Assembly: GCA_013360185.1 (NCBI GenBank)
Contig: JABWCO010000009.1
Coordinates: 1 to 45,262 of the forward strand
Direction: 5' to 3'
Length of the DNA stretch: 45,262 bases
Source: Bdellovibrio sp.
GTDB taxonomy: Bacteria > Bdellovibrionota > Bdellovibrionia > Bdellovibrionales > Bdellovibrionaceae
Made by a program: the position numbers and the translations under genes. Positions 22,878 through 31,516 of the stretch are shown here, piece by piece; positions within the stretch are counted from its first letter, which is position 1, and every line of letters starts with the position of its first letter. The notes beneath the pieces were generated by a model. It saw nothing but the letters and a program-made list of their open reading frames with translations, was not told the origin of the DNA and did not search any database.

Positions 22878-24383
22878 TTACAGCGATTTTATAAAAAGCA
22901 ATAAAGCCTGACGATCCATCTTGGGCAACTGGGCGAATTTAGATTTTGCAAATTCGCCTTCACCCCCATGCCACAGAATCGCTTCTTCGGCAGTGCGCGC
23001 ACGGCCATCGTGCAGGAATCCCGCTCGCGGATTGACCGTATGTGTATGCCCTAAACCCCACAATGGACGAGTTTTCCATTCCCGCCCAGAGGCATCGAAG
23101 TCTTGGCGACCATCGGCAAGACCTTCTCCCATGTCATGCAGAAGCATGTCGGTGAAAGGGTAAATTTTCTGCTGACGAAATGCAGAGATCGCATGATTAC
23201 CGGTGGTGAAGCTTGGTTGATGGCAACTTGTGCAATTGACTTGATGAAAAAGCTGCGCACCGCGGATGACTTGGGCCTCGCTCACCATCCGACGCGCAGG
23301 CACGGCTAATGATTGAGAATAAAAAACTAAGCTGTCAGCAACTTCTTGCGAAGCTTCAACGCCGGCTCCCCCTTCGCGTCCCTTCATATAAAATTCGTAC
23401 AAGGGCGTACCCACAATGCTTTCATCAGGAAACGCATAGTTCGTCACGCCAATATCTCCGCGCAGAGCCCCCAATGATTGATGAAACACCGATGGAGTAT
23501 TGTTCTTTAAGCCAAATCGGCCTAAAGAAATTGGATACGGATCGTTTGCCATGCTTTTTTGAATATCAAAAACATAATTAGGACGCCCCGAAACACCTTC
23601 GGCGGACAGATCTCTTTGCGCTAAAGCGAGAATGTCAGACTCTTTGATGGCTTCCAACAAACCCAAACCGATCATCGGCGTGCCTAAGCGCGCCCCTGTC
23701 TTGACATCACTTTCATACAAGCGACTGCGCACTTGCCCGGTCACAGAATCAAAGTACTCGTCATAGGCGCCAGTAATTTTAAATACCGGCTTACGCAAAA
23801 CAACCACTTCACCGTCCGGATAAACGAAATTACTTTTTTCATACTTCATCCAAACTTGGGCCTGGCCCACGCCGGGAAGATCTTCACGGGCCCCGAATGA
23901 ACCTAAGTGAAACAACTGATCAGAAAAACCAGGCACCGCTTTGGGCGCGCCCCAATGATCAGCCGCAGTTTTTTGTCGAGGGTTGCCATCTTCGATACTG
24001 ATACGCAAGAACACCGATTCGTTTTGTTTTAAAGACACCCACTCTTGCCCCGCTGGCAATACCGGCAAAGCCCCGCGACCATCGCGGGAATGACAAGCGT
24101 TGCAGCTGGTGTTGTTAAAAACAGGGCCCAAACCATGGTCAAAACGTGACACATCATCTGAAAAATTTCTTTCAAACAGCATATCCCCAGTGAGGTGACG
24201 AAAAACTTCTTCTTCGGTTAAGTTTGCAGCTGGATTTTTGAAAGCCTGCACAGACTCGCCCTTCAAAAAGACGGTCGTGTCGCCACCTGATTTGACGGCA
24301 TGGACATAGTCCATATCGATTCCTTGTGCAAATACCGAGGAAGCCACAAATGCCTGTAAAATTAGTGCCGTACAAACTTTCAT
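22878..24383 (-). CDS. Periplasmic di-haem oxidoreductase (DUF1111, 'thiol oxidoreductase')
   Basis: This 501-residue protein has a signal peptide (ALILQAFVASSVFAQ) and two c-type haem motifs: CNACH (94-98) and CTSCH (384-388). The surrounding segments GLGPVFNNTSCNACHSRDGR, PGVGQAQVW, GLGLLEAI, FGLKNNTPSVFHQ and TRPLWGLGHTH match the DUF1111/COG3488 di-haem family. These proteins are typically encoded beside imelysins in iron-related clusters and relate to MauG-type peroxidases. It is the third gene of an outer-membrane protein, imelysin, oxidoreductase operon, 10 bases after the imelysin stop. A role in metal reduction or oxidation for uptake is inferred. Confidence 0.9.
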   Translation of the reverse strand: MKVCTALILQAFVASSVFAQGIDMDYVHAVKSGGDTTVFLKGESVQAFKNPAANLTEEEVFRHLTGDMLFERNFSDDVSRFDHGLGPVFNNTSCNACHSRDGRGALPVLPAGQEWVSLKQNESVFLRISIEDGNPRQKTAADHWGAPKAVPGFSDQLFHLGSFGAREDLPGVGQAQVWMKYEKSNFVYPDGEVVVLRKPVFKITGAYDEYFDSVTGQVRSRLYESDVKTGARLGTPMIGLGLLEAIKESDILALAQRDLSAEGVSGRPNYVFDIQKSMANDPYPISLGRFGLKNNTPSVFHQSLGALRGDIGVTNYAFPDESIVGTPLYEFYMKGREGGAGVEASQEVADSLVFYSQSLAVPARRMVSEAQVIRGAQLFHQVNCTSCHQPSFTTGNHAISAFRQQKIYPFTDMLLHDMGEGLADGRQDFDASGREWKTRPLWGLGHTHTVNPRAGFLHDGRARTAEEAILWHGGEGEFAKSKFAQLPKMDRQALLLFIKSL

Positions 24384-24393
24384 TCAGAACCTC

Positions 24394-25482
24394 TTACTGC
24401 ATGTCCAAGGTAGGTAAGACTTCCGACTCTAAGGTGCCATGCAAGGCATTCAATGCTTCAATCGCCAGTTGCGCGCGCGCGCGCCCGTCGTTCGTCAAAA
24501 TCGCCTGACCGAAGTCACCACCGTTCGCAGGACGAATCGCTTGAATCATTTGCATACAACCCAGGATTTGTTGTTCCACACGGGCCGCCAAATCGGCGTC
24601 CACGTTTTCTACCAAAGCTTTAATACCGGGGCCCGAAGAGCCTTGGTATTGGCCAGTATAAATATGGTAGACAGAGCGAATATTGTTCGTAAAGTCGTTC
24701 AGTGAATTCCACGCAAAGGGAGATTCAACCAAGGCCATATTCGCGGAACCGATATTGCCACCCATCGGATCGGCAATTTTACCATTGGCCACTTCATCCA
24801 CGATACCCATCATCCCTTGGACGAATTCTTCCATCACAGCACGCTCGGAGGTGTAAAACAAATTGTCGAAGCCGGGACGGCTGATCACCGCCACATAACC
24901 TGGCAGCGAGGGACTTTCCGGATCATAGTTTGTCGACCAAGCATGATGTAATTCCGCTGTGTGCTGCGCCAAAAGAACCGAAGAAGCTTTCAGATACTCG
25001 AGTTGTTTTGCCGTGAGGCTGCTTGCTGGTTTCGTGTTTGAATTCACACCGTCGCCGAACAAAAGATATTCAATTGTGTGAAAGCCCTGCAAGTTCGTAC
25101 CTAGGGCACGCACGAAATCAGTGGTGATCGTACGATTAGATTGCAGAACTTGATCCAAGTCCAATTTGTTCAAAGGCCACGTATCAAGCATTGGATCAAT
25201 CCCCAATGAATCAACCGGACCGAATAAGAAAGCTTCTGAATTTTCCCAAGGAACACGGGCTGCGCGCCACGCGTTTTGCGCATTATCCAGATTGGCTTGT
25301 GTCGGATCTGCAGCTAAAGTCTCAATGGCCTGACGAAGCGAAGCTGTTTGATTCGCTAAGTTTTGGTAAGTGGCTAAGATCACATTGTAAGAAATATGAT
25401 TGATGATTTCTTGTTGTGTCGCTGCTTGGGCTGTTGCACCGACTAAGGCGAACGCCGCGATCATAAGCTTTAAAGCTTTCAT
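24394..25482 (-). CDS. Imelysin-family (peptidase M75/IrpA-like) protein
   Basis: This 362-residue secreted protein has a signal peptide (MKALKLMIAAFALVGATAQA). It contains the imelysin GxHxxE motif, GFHTIEYLLFG (Gly133, His135, Glu138), and the paired-bundle segments AWRAARVPWENSEAFLFGPV and HHAWSTNYDPESPSLPGY. Imelysins bind periplasmic iron-type metals (IrpA, EfeO relatives); most are not peptidases. ATG 25482 has CAGGAGA at correct spacing; a longer reading from 25500 would spoil the signal. It lies between the outer-membrane barrel and the di-haem protein, which fits a metal-uptake system. Confidence 0.9.
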   Translation of the reverse strand: MKALKLMIAAFALVGATAQAATQQEIINHISYNVILATYQNLANQTASLRQAIETLAADPTQANLDNAQNAWRAARVPWENSEAFLFGPVDSLGIDPMLDTWPLNKLDLDQVLQSNRTITTDFVRALGTNLQGFHTIEYLLFGDGVNSNTKPASSLTAKQLEYLKASSVLLAQHTAELHHAWSTNYDPESPSLPGYVAVISRPGFDNLFYTSERAVMEEFVQGMMGIVDEVANGKIADPMGGNIGSANMALVESPFAWNSLNDFTNNIRSVYHIYTGQYQGSSGPGIKALVENVDADLAARVEQQILGCMQMIQAIRPANGGDFGQAILTNDGRARAQLAIEALNALHGTLESEVLPTLDMQ

Positions 25483-25502
25483 TTTATATGTCTCCTGCAC
25501 GT

Positions 25503-26831
25503 TTAATTTTCAAATCTGTCTAGATCAAATCCAAATGCAATGCTGGCTTGATAGGTTTCCGGTAAGCCAAACAATTCTGTTTTTTCTCGGGCATACTGAA
25601 CTTTCATGAACGCAGCCGTATCCCACATCCACATCAAACCCGCCGACTTCCTTGTGACGTCATAGCGCGGATTTTTATTAATATTGCCTTCAACATCTGC
25701 GAAGGTATTCACGTGTTCGTGTTTTGTATAAATAGTCAGGTCCGGATCAAAATCATAAGATAATTGCACTGCCTGCAAAACCGCCTTAGATCCCAAAGGC
25801 GCAAAGGCTTTAGGTTTTGCTAAGCCCCCTAAACTTGCGTTGGCCGAAGCAACTTTGTCAGAGTTTTCCAACTCTCCTTGAATCCATTCACCTGAAATAC
25901 CGAAGTTGCCGTATTTATAGTTACCCATCAAAGTCAGAATCTCGACTTGTGCTGAATCTTTTAACTTGTCCATTTTGTATCTGTTCGCAGAAGAATTTCC
26001 TCGATAAGCTGCCAGTGCGATACCGCTGCCTTTAGCTACGCTGCCCAGTTCAATACTTAGCAAAGTCGCAAGTTCATCGGCATTCATTGTTTCGAAATGA
26101 CGTTGATATCCGCCACCCACCCAACTGTAGGTTCTAAAGAATTCCGAATTTAAAGCTGTGACGACGCCCGCGCGAGCAGTGAAGGGTCCTAATTTTCTTT
26201 CAAGTTGGACGCCAGTCTCTGTCCAACCCAAGGGGATCATGCGACCTTCAAGGTCCGATGCCAAAATAGTCGGATAACGATGCGGCTTCGTCAGAACAGA
26301 GCCTAAAGAGATAAAGACCGGGAACTTTCCGACCTTCAAAGTGGTGTTGTTAAAAGTCTTTTTATAAAAAACCTCATTTAAAACAACCTCGCCGCCTTTT
26401 TCGATTTCTTGTTCGAACTCGCCAAACTCTTCAAAGGGATCAAACTCAATGGTCGTCCCGACTCCGCCGTGTTCAATCTCGACTTCGAATTCCACTTTTG
26501 AATTTTCAGTTAAATGGAATTCCCCCTCGAAGGCGAATTCTGCCAGATCCATTTTGCGACGAACGATCGGCTCAAGATTTTGCACTGTCTTAAAAGTCTC
26601 TAGCTGAGTTAATGAGATATAGCCATATGCTTCGTATTCAAACTTCGGAAAACCACCGTCTTCTTTCTTTACTGGCGCTGGATTTGTGATCGCGCTTAAA
26701 GGCAACGAAGGAGCATCAGAAACTGTCGGTTCTGCTGGGGCCGGGGACGGCGCTTCTGCGGGCGTTGAGGTGGGCTCTTGCGCGAAGGCAAAGCTAGAAC
26801 AGACTAAAACAAAAGCAATGACCGATTTCAT
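25503..26831 (-). CDS. Outer-membrane beta-barrel (porin-like) protein
   Basis: This 442-residue protein has a signal peptide ending AFA-QEP, then a Pro/Ala/Glu linker (~residues 20-55). After that come alternating polar/hydrophobic strands typical of a porin barrel (YEAYGYISLTQLETF, KVEFEVEIEHGGVGT, LNEVFYKKTFNNTTLKVGKF, FTARAGVVTALNSEFF), ending with an amphipathic aromatic strand (QASIAFGFDLDRFEN). A Phe/Glu-rich acidic stretch (EFDPFEEFGEFEQEIEKGGE) could be a metal-binding periplasmic or surface loop. It is the first gene of the operon with imelysin and di-haem oxidoreductase, so it may be the outer-membrane entry route for a metal. Specific substrate is unknown. Confidence 0.75.
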   Translation of the reverse strand: MKSVIAFVLVCSSFAFAQEPTSTPAEAPSPAPAEPTVSDAPSLPLSAITNPAPVKKEDGGFPKFEYEAYGYISLTQLETFKTVQNLEPIVRRKMDLAEFAFEGEFHLTENSKVEFEVEIEHGGVGTTIEFDPFEEFGEFEQEIEKGGEVVLNEVFYKKTFNNTTLKVGKFPVFISLGSVLTKPHRYPTILASDLEGRMIPLGWTETGVQLERKLGPFTARAGVVTALNSEFFRTYSWVGGGYQRHFETMNADELATLLSIELGSVAKGSGIALAAYRGNSSANRYKMDKLKDSAQVEILTLMGNYKYGNFGISGEWIQGELENSDKVASANASLGGLAKPKAFAPLGSKAVLQAVQLSYDFDPDLTIYTKHEHVNTFADVEGNINKNPRYDVTRKSAGLMWMWDTAAFMKVQYAREKTELFGLPETYQASIAFGFDLDRFEN

Positions 26832-26895
26832 GAATGAAGATCTCCGTGGAGCAGCTTGTAATGCCGCACGACGGAGACGTCAAAGGTCGGTCTCG

Positions 26896-26915
26896 TTATG
26901 AAAACCTATTGATAA
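26896..26915. promoter_or_regulatory. Inverted repeat upstream of the metal-uptake-type operon
   Basis: TTATGAA-AACCTA-TTGATAA is an inverted repeat of seven-base arms with one mismatch, 65 bases upstream of the outer-membrane protein ATG. Its TTGATAA/TTATcAA arms recall Fur-type half-sites, but the arrangement is not a classical 19-base Fur box. It is a candidate operator. Confidence 0.3.
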
Positions 26916-26937
26916 GGCTCCCACCTAGTTTGACTGT

Positions 26938-27180
26938 TTACTTGAATAGAAACTTAAAGCGAGGAATTTTCTGCCCCTCAACCTCGACAAGCTGGGGCCA
27001 CATTGACACTGGTCGACACCACAAGCGACCCAAAGGATTGGCGTACAAGGCCTCATAAAGCACAATGTCTTCTAAGCTTTCACTATGCTTACCCACGCCA
27101 ATCACGCGGTACTGTTTGCCTTTGTAGTGCTGATATATCGCGCCCGGGATAATGTCTTTATATTCAGAATTATCACCCAT
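26938..27180 (-). CDS. DUF1653 domain protein
   Basis: This 80-residue cytoplasmic protein consists almost entirely of a DUF1653 domain: GAIYQHYKGKQYRVIGVGKH, SESLEDIVLYEALYANPLGR, LWCRPVSMW and KIPRFKFL. The family is widespread, small and of unknown function. The ATG lies 6 bases after the stop of the HIT gene, so the two form a short operon. Confidence 0.85.
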   Translation of the reverse strand: MGDNSEYKDIIPGAIYQHYKGKQYRVIGVGKHSESLEDIVLYEALYANPLGRLWCRPVSMWPQLVEVEGQKIPRFKFLFK

Positions 27181-27186
27181 AATTGC

Positions 27187-27588
27187 CTACTTCATTGCCT
27201 CTAAATGTTTAAGGATTTCAGCCTGGATTTGTTTCATCTCTGCCTCCGTACGACGTTGCGCTTTTTTAAAATCCAAATCCGGAATCGACCAAGCAGGTAT
27301 CATATGCAAATGATAGTGTGGCACTTCAAAACCTGCGACCATTTGCCCAATACGGGGAGCTCCGCTAGCTTTCAAAACAGCTTTGCCGATTTTTTGCGAT
27401 ACTTTATGTAAATGAGCATAAACATCCGCAGGGACCTCAGTCCAGTGATTGATCTCTTCTTTGCAGATTACCAAAGTATGCCCCAGGTTCACTTGATCCA
27501 GAGCCAGGAAAGACAGTACGCGATCATCCTCATAGATTTTGTAACAAGGAAGTTCGCCCGCAATAATTTTTGTGAAAATAGAAGCCAT
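27187..27588 (-). CDS. HIT-family nucleotide-binding hydrolase
   Basis: This 133-residue protein is a histidine-triad (HIT) hydrolase of the HinT/Fhit-like type, acting on nucleoside phosphoramidates or dinucleoside polyphosphates. It shows FTKIIAGELPCYKIYEDDRV near the start, the central GHTLVICKEEINHW, and the triad HYHLHMIP with catalytic His in H-x-H-x-H-x. ATG at 27588 has AGGAG upstream; a 63-residue upstream extension to 27777 has no family support and overlaps the divergent regulator gene. The gene leads the HIT-DUF1653 pair. Confidence 0.93.
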   Translation of the reverse strand: MASIFTKIIAGELPCYKIYEDDRVLSFLALDQVNLGHTLVICKEEINHWTEVPADVYAHLHKVSQKIGKAVLKASGAPRIGQMVAGFEVPHYHLHMIPAWSIPDLDFKKAQRRTEAEMKQIQAEILKHLEAMK

Positions 27589-27723
27589 ATAGAATCTCCT
27601 TTCTTGGTCGACTTCCCTAAGATGACTTATCTTGAGACATAAGTACAGTCCTCCACAGTGCTTCAACACTTGCCATAGACAATAAGCGCTAAGGAACTTA
27701 TTTTGACATGGTAGGTTATTAAA

Positions 27724-28401
27724 ATGACGACGATATTTTTGCTCGAAGACGATCCAATTATTGGTAAAGCGATTCAACTGCAGTTGGAGCTGGAGTCCTT
27801 TAAAGTCGAGTGGTCACAAGATCTGAATGAGGCAAAAAAGAAACTTTCCAAAATTTCTTCCGCCGACCTATTTTTGCTAGATATCAATTTGCCTGATGGC
27901 AATGGTTACGAGTTTTGTCAGTGGCTGCGCGAACAACACGTTCTAAGCCCGGTGATTTTCTTAACCGCAAGAACAGATGAAGAAAGTGTCGTCAAAGGTT
28001 TTGAACAAGGTGCCAATGACTATGTTCGAAAACCCTTTAGTCAAAAAGAATTAATCGCACGGATTAAGAATCAACATTCGGACAAAAAAGCTTCCTTAGA
28101 ACTTGTGCGCTTTGCAGGCCTAACACTGATTAAAAATCAACAGGTACTTAAATATGGTGAATCCTTAATTGGCCTGAATCGACGCGAGTTCGAAATTCTG
28201 ACAACTTTTTTTGAACGCCCCGAAACCATCGTCACCCGCGAACAACTTATCGACCGTCTGGCTTCTGGCGAAGAGATTTTTGATCGCACGGTGGATTCTC
28301 ATATCAGTCACATCCGAACGAAATTGCAAAAGCACGGGATTAAATCCGTAAAAATCAATTCCGTGTACGGCCAAGGCTACCGCCTGGAAAAGGCGGTATG
28401 A
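27724..28401 (+). CDS. OmpR/PhoB-family response regulator
   Basis: This 225-residue regulator has a receiver domain with acidic pair (FLLEDDPIIG), phospho-Asp in DLFLLDINLPDGNG (~residue 57), Thr (FLTARTDEE) and Lys (YVRKPFSQKE). A winged-helix DNA-binding domain follows (~130-225: LNRREFEILTTFFERPE, VDSHISHIRTKLQKHG, VYGQGYRLE). It would regulate genes in response to the kinase encoded next. The stop overlaps the kinase ATG (ATGA, 28398-28401), showing a cognate pair. The 135-base upstream gap is shared with the HIT gene and shows no convincing promoter. Confidence 0.95.
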   Translation: MTTIFLLEDDPIIGKAIQLQLELESFKVEWSQDLNEAKKKLSKISSADLFLLDINLPDGNGYEFCQWLREQHVLSPVIFLTARTDEESVVKGFEQGANDYVRKPFSQKELIARIKNQHSDKKASLELVRFAGLTLIKNQQVLKYGESLIGLNRREFEILTTFFERPETIVTREQLIDRLASGEEIFDRTVDSHISHIRTKLQKHGIKSVKINSVYGQGYRLEKAV

Positions 28402-29792
28402 TAACAAGGTCTCTTTTTCGCAAGAACTTTATTATCTTTGCCTCTATCGCGCTGGTCTTCGTTGCTGTCACGTTAGCGACCACGTGGATATTGACCAGCT
28501 TTGAACGCGACAATATGTTCACAGGGCCGGCCAATATGCATCGCGCCCTGCTTGATACCCTTGACGAAGACCCGCTGAAAGCGATTGCAAAACTAAATGA
28601 CATCGCACGCAAAGCTGGGATGCACGAGCACGACTTGATAAATGACCAAGGCGTCAGCTTGGTCAGCGGCAAACAGATTCTGCCGCATCAGCCTTCCCAA
28701 GAGCAACGCGAAAAAATCGACAGCGAAGGACTTTTTCATTTAGGGAAAAATACATTTCCTGCTCCACCGCTGGTGCTTGGCAAAACCAAGCAACCAGGAG
28801 TATATTTGATTAGCAGCCCCGGCCCCCCTGGTGAAAAGCGTCCTCCCATAGGACCCTTGGTGACCTTAGCCGCTTTAATTGTCTGCATATTAATTTCAAT
28901 CGCGGTCGCTTTGTTATATCAATTTTCGAAATATCACGAACGCTCCCTTGAAGCCTTAAACGTCCTTTCATCACTGCGCGAAGGACACCTTTCAGCCCGA
29001 TTACCGACGAAAAAATTCGACGAGTTGGCTCCTCTGACAGAGGCGTTTAATCAAATGGCCAGTGACTTAGAAATCATGGTCGATCAACTGCGCAAAGCTG
29101 ATCACAGTCGTCGAACGCTTTTGCAGGACTTGGCCCATGACCTAAGAACACCGCTGACTTCTTTGACAACTTTCTTAGAAACACTGCGCCTGTCTTCACA
29201 AAAATTAAGCGAAGAAAAAAAGCAAGAGGTCCTCGGTTTGTGTTTTAGCGAAGTTGAGTACTTCGGCAAGCTGGTCGAAGATTTGTTATTCCTTGCGCAA
29301 ATCACCGAACCAAAATACTCCCTCGGCACTGAAAAAGTGGACCTGCGTGCAAAGGTGGCGGAACAGATTGCGGTCTTTAAAGAACGTTATCCGCAGAAGA
29401 AGTATACCTTTACTGCACCCAATGAAAACTTTGAAGTCATCGGTTCTGTAAGACTGTTAGAGCGCCTTTTACGAAACGCCTTGGAAAACTCAAGCTCCTT
29501 CAGCAAAAACACGGTGTTGGTGACCCTAGAACAACAGGGGTCTGAGCTCGTTGTTTCCGTGATTGATGATGGGCCTGGATTTTCTGCGCAAGGTTTGCAA
29601 GACTTCGGACACAAAAAAGCCAGTCGTGTCTTAAAAGAAGACACTCAAGGACAAAGAATTTCCGTCGGCATTGGCTCAGTGATCATGAAAGAAATCGCTC
29701 AACTGCATCTAGGCGCACTCCGCGCTGAAAATATTTTTGACGGTGACAAAATACTGGGAGCCAAAGTCTCAGCTTCGCTCAAAAAGTCCTAA
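28398..29792 (+). CDS. Sensor histidine kinase, partner of the OmpR-type regulator
   Basis: This 464-residue inner-membrane kinase has transmembrane helix 1 (~residues 9-33, FIIFASIALVFVAVTLATTW), a periplasmic domain of ~115 residues rich in Pro near its end, and helix 2 (~150-172, LVTLAALIVCILISIAVALL). HAMP, HisKA with His in DLAHDLRTPLTSL, and HATPase follow (NALENSSSFS, DDGPGFSAQG, GIGSVIMKEIAQLH). The signal is unknown. Its N box is slightly unusual (NALENSS), but the domain looks functional. The secreted Gly/Met-rich protein begins 57 bases downstream in the same direction and may be co-expressed or a target. Confidence 0.93.
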   Translation: MITRSLFRKNFIIFASIALVFVAVTLATTWILTSFERDNMFTGPANMHRALLDTLDEDPLKAIAKLNDIARKAGMHEHDLINDQGVSLVSGKQILPHQPSQEQREKIDSEGLFHLGKNTFPAPPLVLGKTKQPGVYLISSPGPPGEKRPPIGPLVTLAALIVCILISIAVALLYQFSKYHERSLEALNVLSSLREGHLSARLPTKKFDELAPLTEAFNQMASDLEIMVDQLRKADHSRRTLLQDLAHDLRTPLTSLTTFLETLRLSSQKLSEEKKQEVLGLCFSEVEYFGKLVEDLLFLAQITEPKYSLGTEKVDLRAKVAEQIAVFKERYPQKKYTFTAPNENFEVIGSVRLLERLLRNALENSSSFSKNTVLVTLEQQGSELVVSVIDDGPGFSAQGLQDFGHKKASRVLKEDTQGQRISVGIGSVIMKEIAQLHLGALRAENIFDGDKILGAKVSASLKKS

Positions 29793-29848
29793 GCTCCACA
29801 TTCGCTCCATAGTCCTTCGTTATCCTGAGATCATCAAAAGGTGGTCTT

Positions 29849-31441
29849 ATGCTTAGAAACACTGTGGTTATTTTTGTTCTTCTGTTTTCAGCAAAAACTT
29901 TCGCGCAACAAACAATGTGGGGCACGGGAGCTTACGGCGGCATGCAAGCCTGCCCGTACAATGTTCGCGCCGGCAATGGCGCTGTCAGTGAAGACGATGA
30001 AACAAAAGAGATCCAAAGCGAAATAGCCGAGGCCCAAGCTCAGCTGAAAGAAAAAAAAGCAGAAAAGAAAAAGATAAGTCGTGAAACCGATCGCGCCAAA
30101 AAAGACATCGCACGCAGTCTTTCAGAAGGCCACGCTGAATTTATTTTTGAGCACGTCGAAAATTCTCGCCGTTGCCAGGAATATAAAGGCTTTCAAGTCA
30201 AAGCCACAGAATCCGTCGTTCAAGTTCAAGAAGGTTCAAAAAGTATTGCCAATGAAAATCTTGTCGAAGTGCGAGCACCATTTAACTTAAGTGAATGGGT
30301 GCTATATTGCGACCCTAATAAACCGGGAGCCGTCAGCGGTGCTGTGTGTACGAATCCAAGCTACAAAAAAGGCGATGGTGGGCGCAACGACTCCGAGTCG
30401 TGCAAAAAGGGCCTGGCTGAATATCGCAAGTCCTTTTTTCAGGGACAAAAGTTAGATAAAGAAATCGAGCAGCTGCAAGAAAGTCTGCAACGAAGCAAAG
30501 AAAATCTAAAACAAGCGAAGAAGGATGCCCAAGAAGCTCAGCGCGAACGCCGCCAAGCCGGCACCGAAGGTGATACTTGTATAGAGTGTCAAGCGCGGGG
30601 CAATGGTTACGCGTATCAAAAACCCCAAACGGATTGGGGATCTTCCCTTGGCAATATCGCCCTCGGTGTAGGATCAATCGCCATGGGTTACCAGACTAAT
30701 AAAATGATCGCCGGTTACAATGCCCAAAACGGTTGGGAAACAAATCCTTATAGCGCCGTCGGCTATGGCTACGGCTTAGGCGCCCTGGGTACAGGTATTT
30801 CACAAATGACGAGCGGAGGCAGTGGCATATACGGCGCGATGAGTGGCGGGATCGGACAAGGAGCTTTCGGTTGTGCCGGCAATAACGGCGGAAGCATGGG
30901 CATGATGGGAGCCTACGGCGGAGCGAATGGCAATGGCATGTGGGGCAACCCTTACGCCATGTCAGCAATGGGTAATATGAACATGGGTGGCGGAATTTAT
31001 AATTCAGGCATGGGCCCTTGGGGCATGAACGGCATGGGTGGTTTAAACATGACGGGTGGAATGAACTTAGGAATGAATTCGATGAACCCCTATTCCAGCA
31101 TGATGAATCCGTATTCGATGATGGGCTTAGGCAACAATATGTCGAGCATGGGATCTTATGATCCATCGATGATGCAATCGCAAATGCAATATCAGCAACA
31201 AATGGCGCAATTGCAGATGCAGCAATATCAAAATTATTATCAACAACAACAGCAGAAGTATTCGGTTATGTCGTCATTGCAACAAGAAATGGCTGCGTTG
31301 ATGGCAAGAATTCAGCAGGTTCAATACGGTGGTTCAAGCTATCTAGGAACATCAACTCTGTATGGGACGAACAACGGCATTACACCGTTGCCTGGCAGCA
31401 GCTTGCTAAATACGACATCCATCATTCCAGCAAGTCGTTAA
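29849..31441 (+). CDS. Secreted coiled-coil and Gly/Met/Gln-rich low-complexity protein
   Basis: This 530-residue protein has a signal peptide (NTVVIFVLLFSAKTFAQQ). Residues ~48-90 form a charged coiled coil (EIAEAQAQLKEKKAEKKK) and ~195-240 a second one (KEIEQLQESLQRSKENLKQA). Between and after them lie Cys pairs (CIEC, CPYN). Residues ~265-430 are Gly/Met/Asn-rich low complexity (MGMMGAYGGANGNGMWGNPY), then Gln/Tyr-rich (QMQYQQQMAQLQMQQYQNYY). The latter resembles prion-like or fibre-forming sequence. No family is recognised. AAAGGTGG precedes the ATG at 29849. The methionine-rich region could bind copper or silver, but that is speculation. Confidence 0.7.
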   Translation: MLRNTVVIFVLLFSAKTFAQQTMWGTGAYGGMQACPYNVRAGNGAVSEDDETKEIQSEIAEAQAQLKEKKAEKKKISRETDRAKKDIARSLSEGHAEFIFEHVENSRRCQEYKGFQVKATESVVQVQEGSKSIANENLVEVRAPFNLSEWVLYCDPNKPGAVSGAVCTNPSYKKGDGGRNDSESCKKGLAEYRKSFFQGQKLDKEIEQLQESLQRSKENLKQAKKDAQEAQRERRQAGTEGDTCIECQARGNGYAYQKPQTDWGSSLGNIALGVGSIAMGYQTNKMIAGYNAQNGWETNPYSAVGYGYGLGALGTGISQMTSGGSGIYGAMSGGIGQGAFGCAGNNGGSMGMMGAYGGANGNGMWGNPYAMSAMGNMNMGGGIYNSGMGPWGMNGMGGLNMTGGMNLGMNSMNPYSSMMNPYSMMGLGNNMSSMGSYDPSMMQSQMQYQQQMAQLQMQQYQNYYQQQQQKYSVMSSLQQEMAALMARIQQVQYGGSSYLGTSTLYGTNNGITPLPGSSLLNTTSIIPASR

Positions 31442-31442
31442 T

Positions 31443-31473
31443 AAGACCTTAAGACCTTAAGACCTTAAGACCT
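31443..31473 (+). repeat. Tandem 8-base repeat AAGACCTT (3.9 copies)
   Basis: Four head-to-tail copies of AAGACCTT (last copy lacks one T) begin one base after the stop of the Gly/Met-rich gene. Each contains the palindrome CTTAAG at its junction. An AT-rich stretch with a T6 run follows. It lies between convergent genes. Confidence 0.9.
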
Positions 31474-31516
31474 AAAAAGCCCTTTTTTATGAAAATTGAT
31501 AATAAAAAATCTTAAA

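Noticed and set aside
27589-27777. N-terminal extension of the HIT protein
   Set aside because: It enters the divergent response-regulator gene, has no family similarity, and ATG 27588 has a good ribosome binding site.
30333-31166. Long minus-strand frames opposite the Gly/Met-rich gene
   Set aside because: Ser/Cys/His-rich translations reflect the antisense of low-complexity codons; no start signals or domains.
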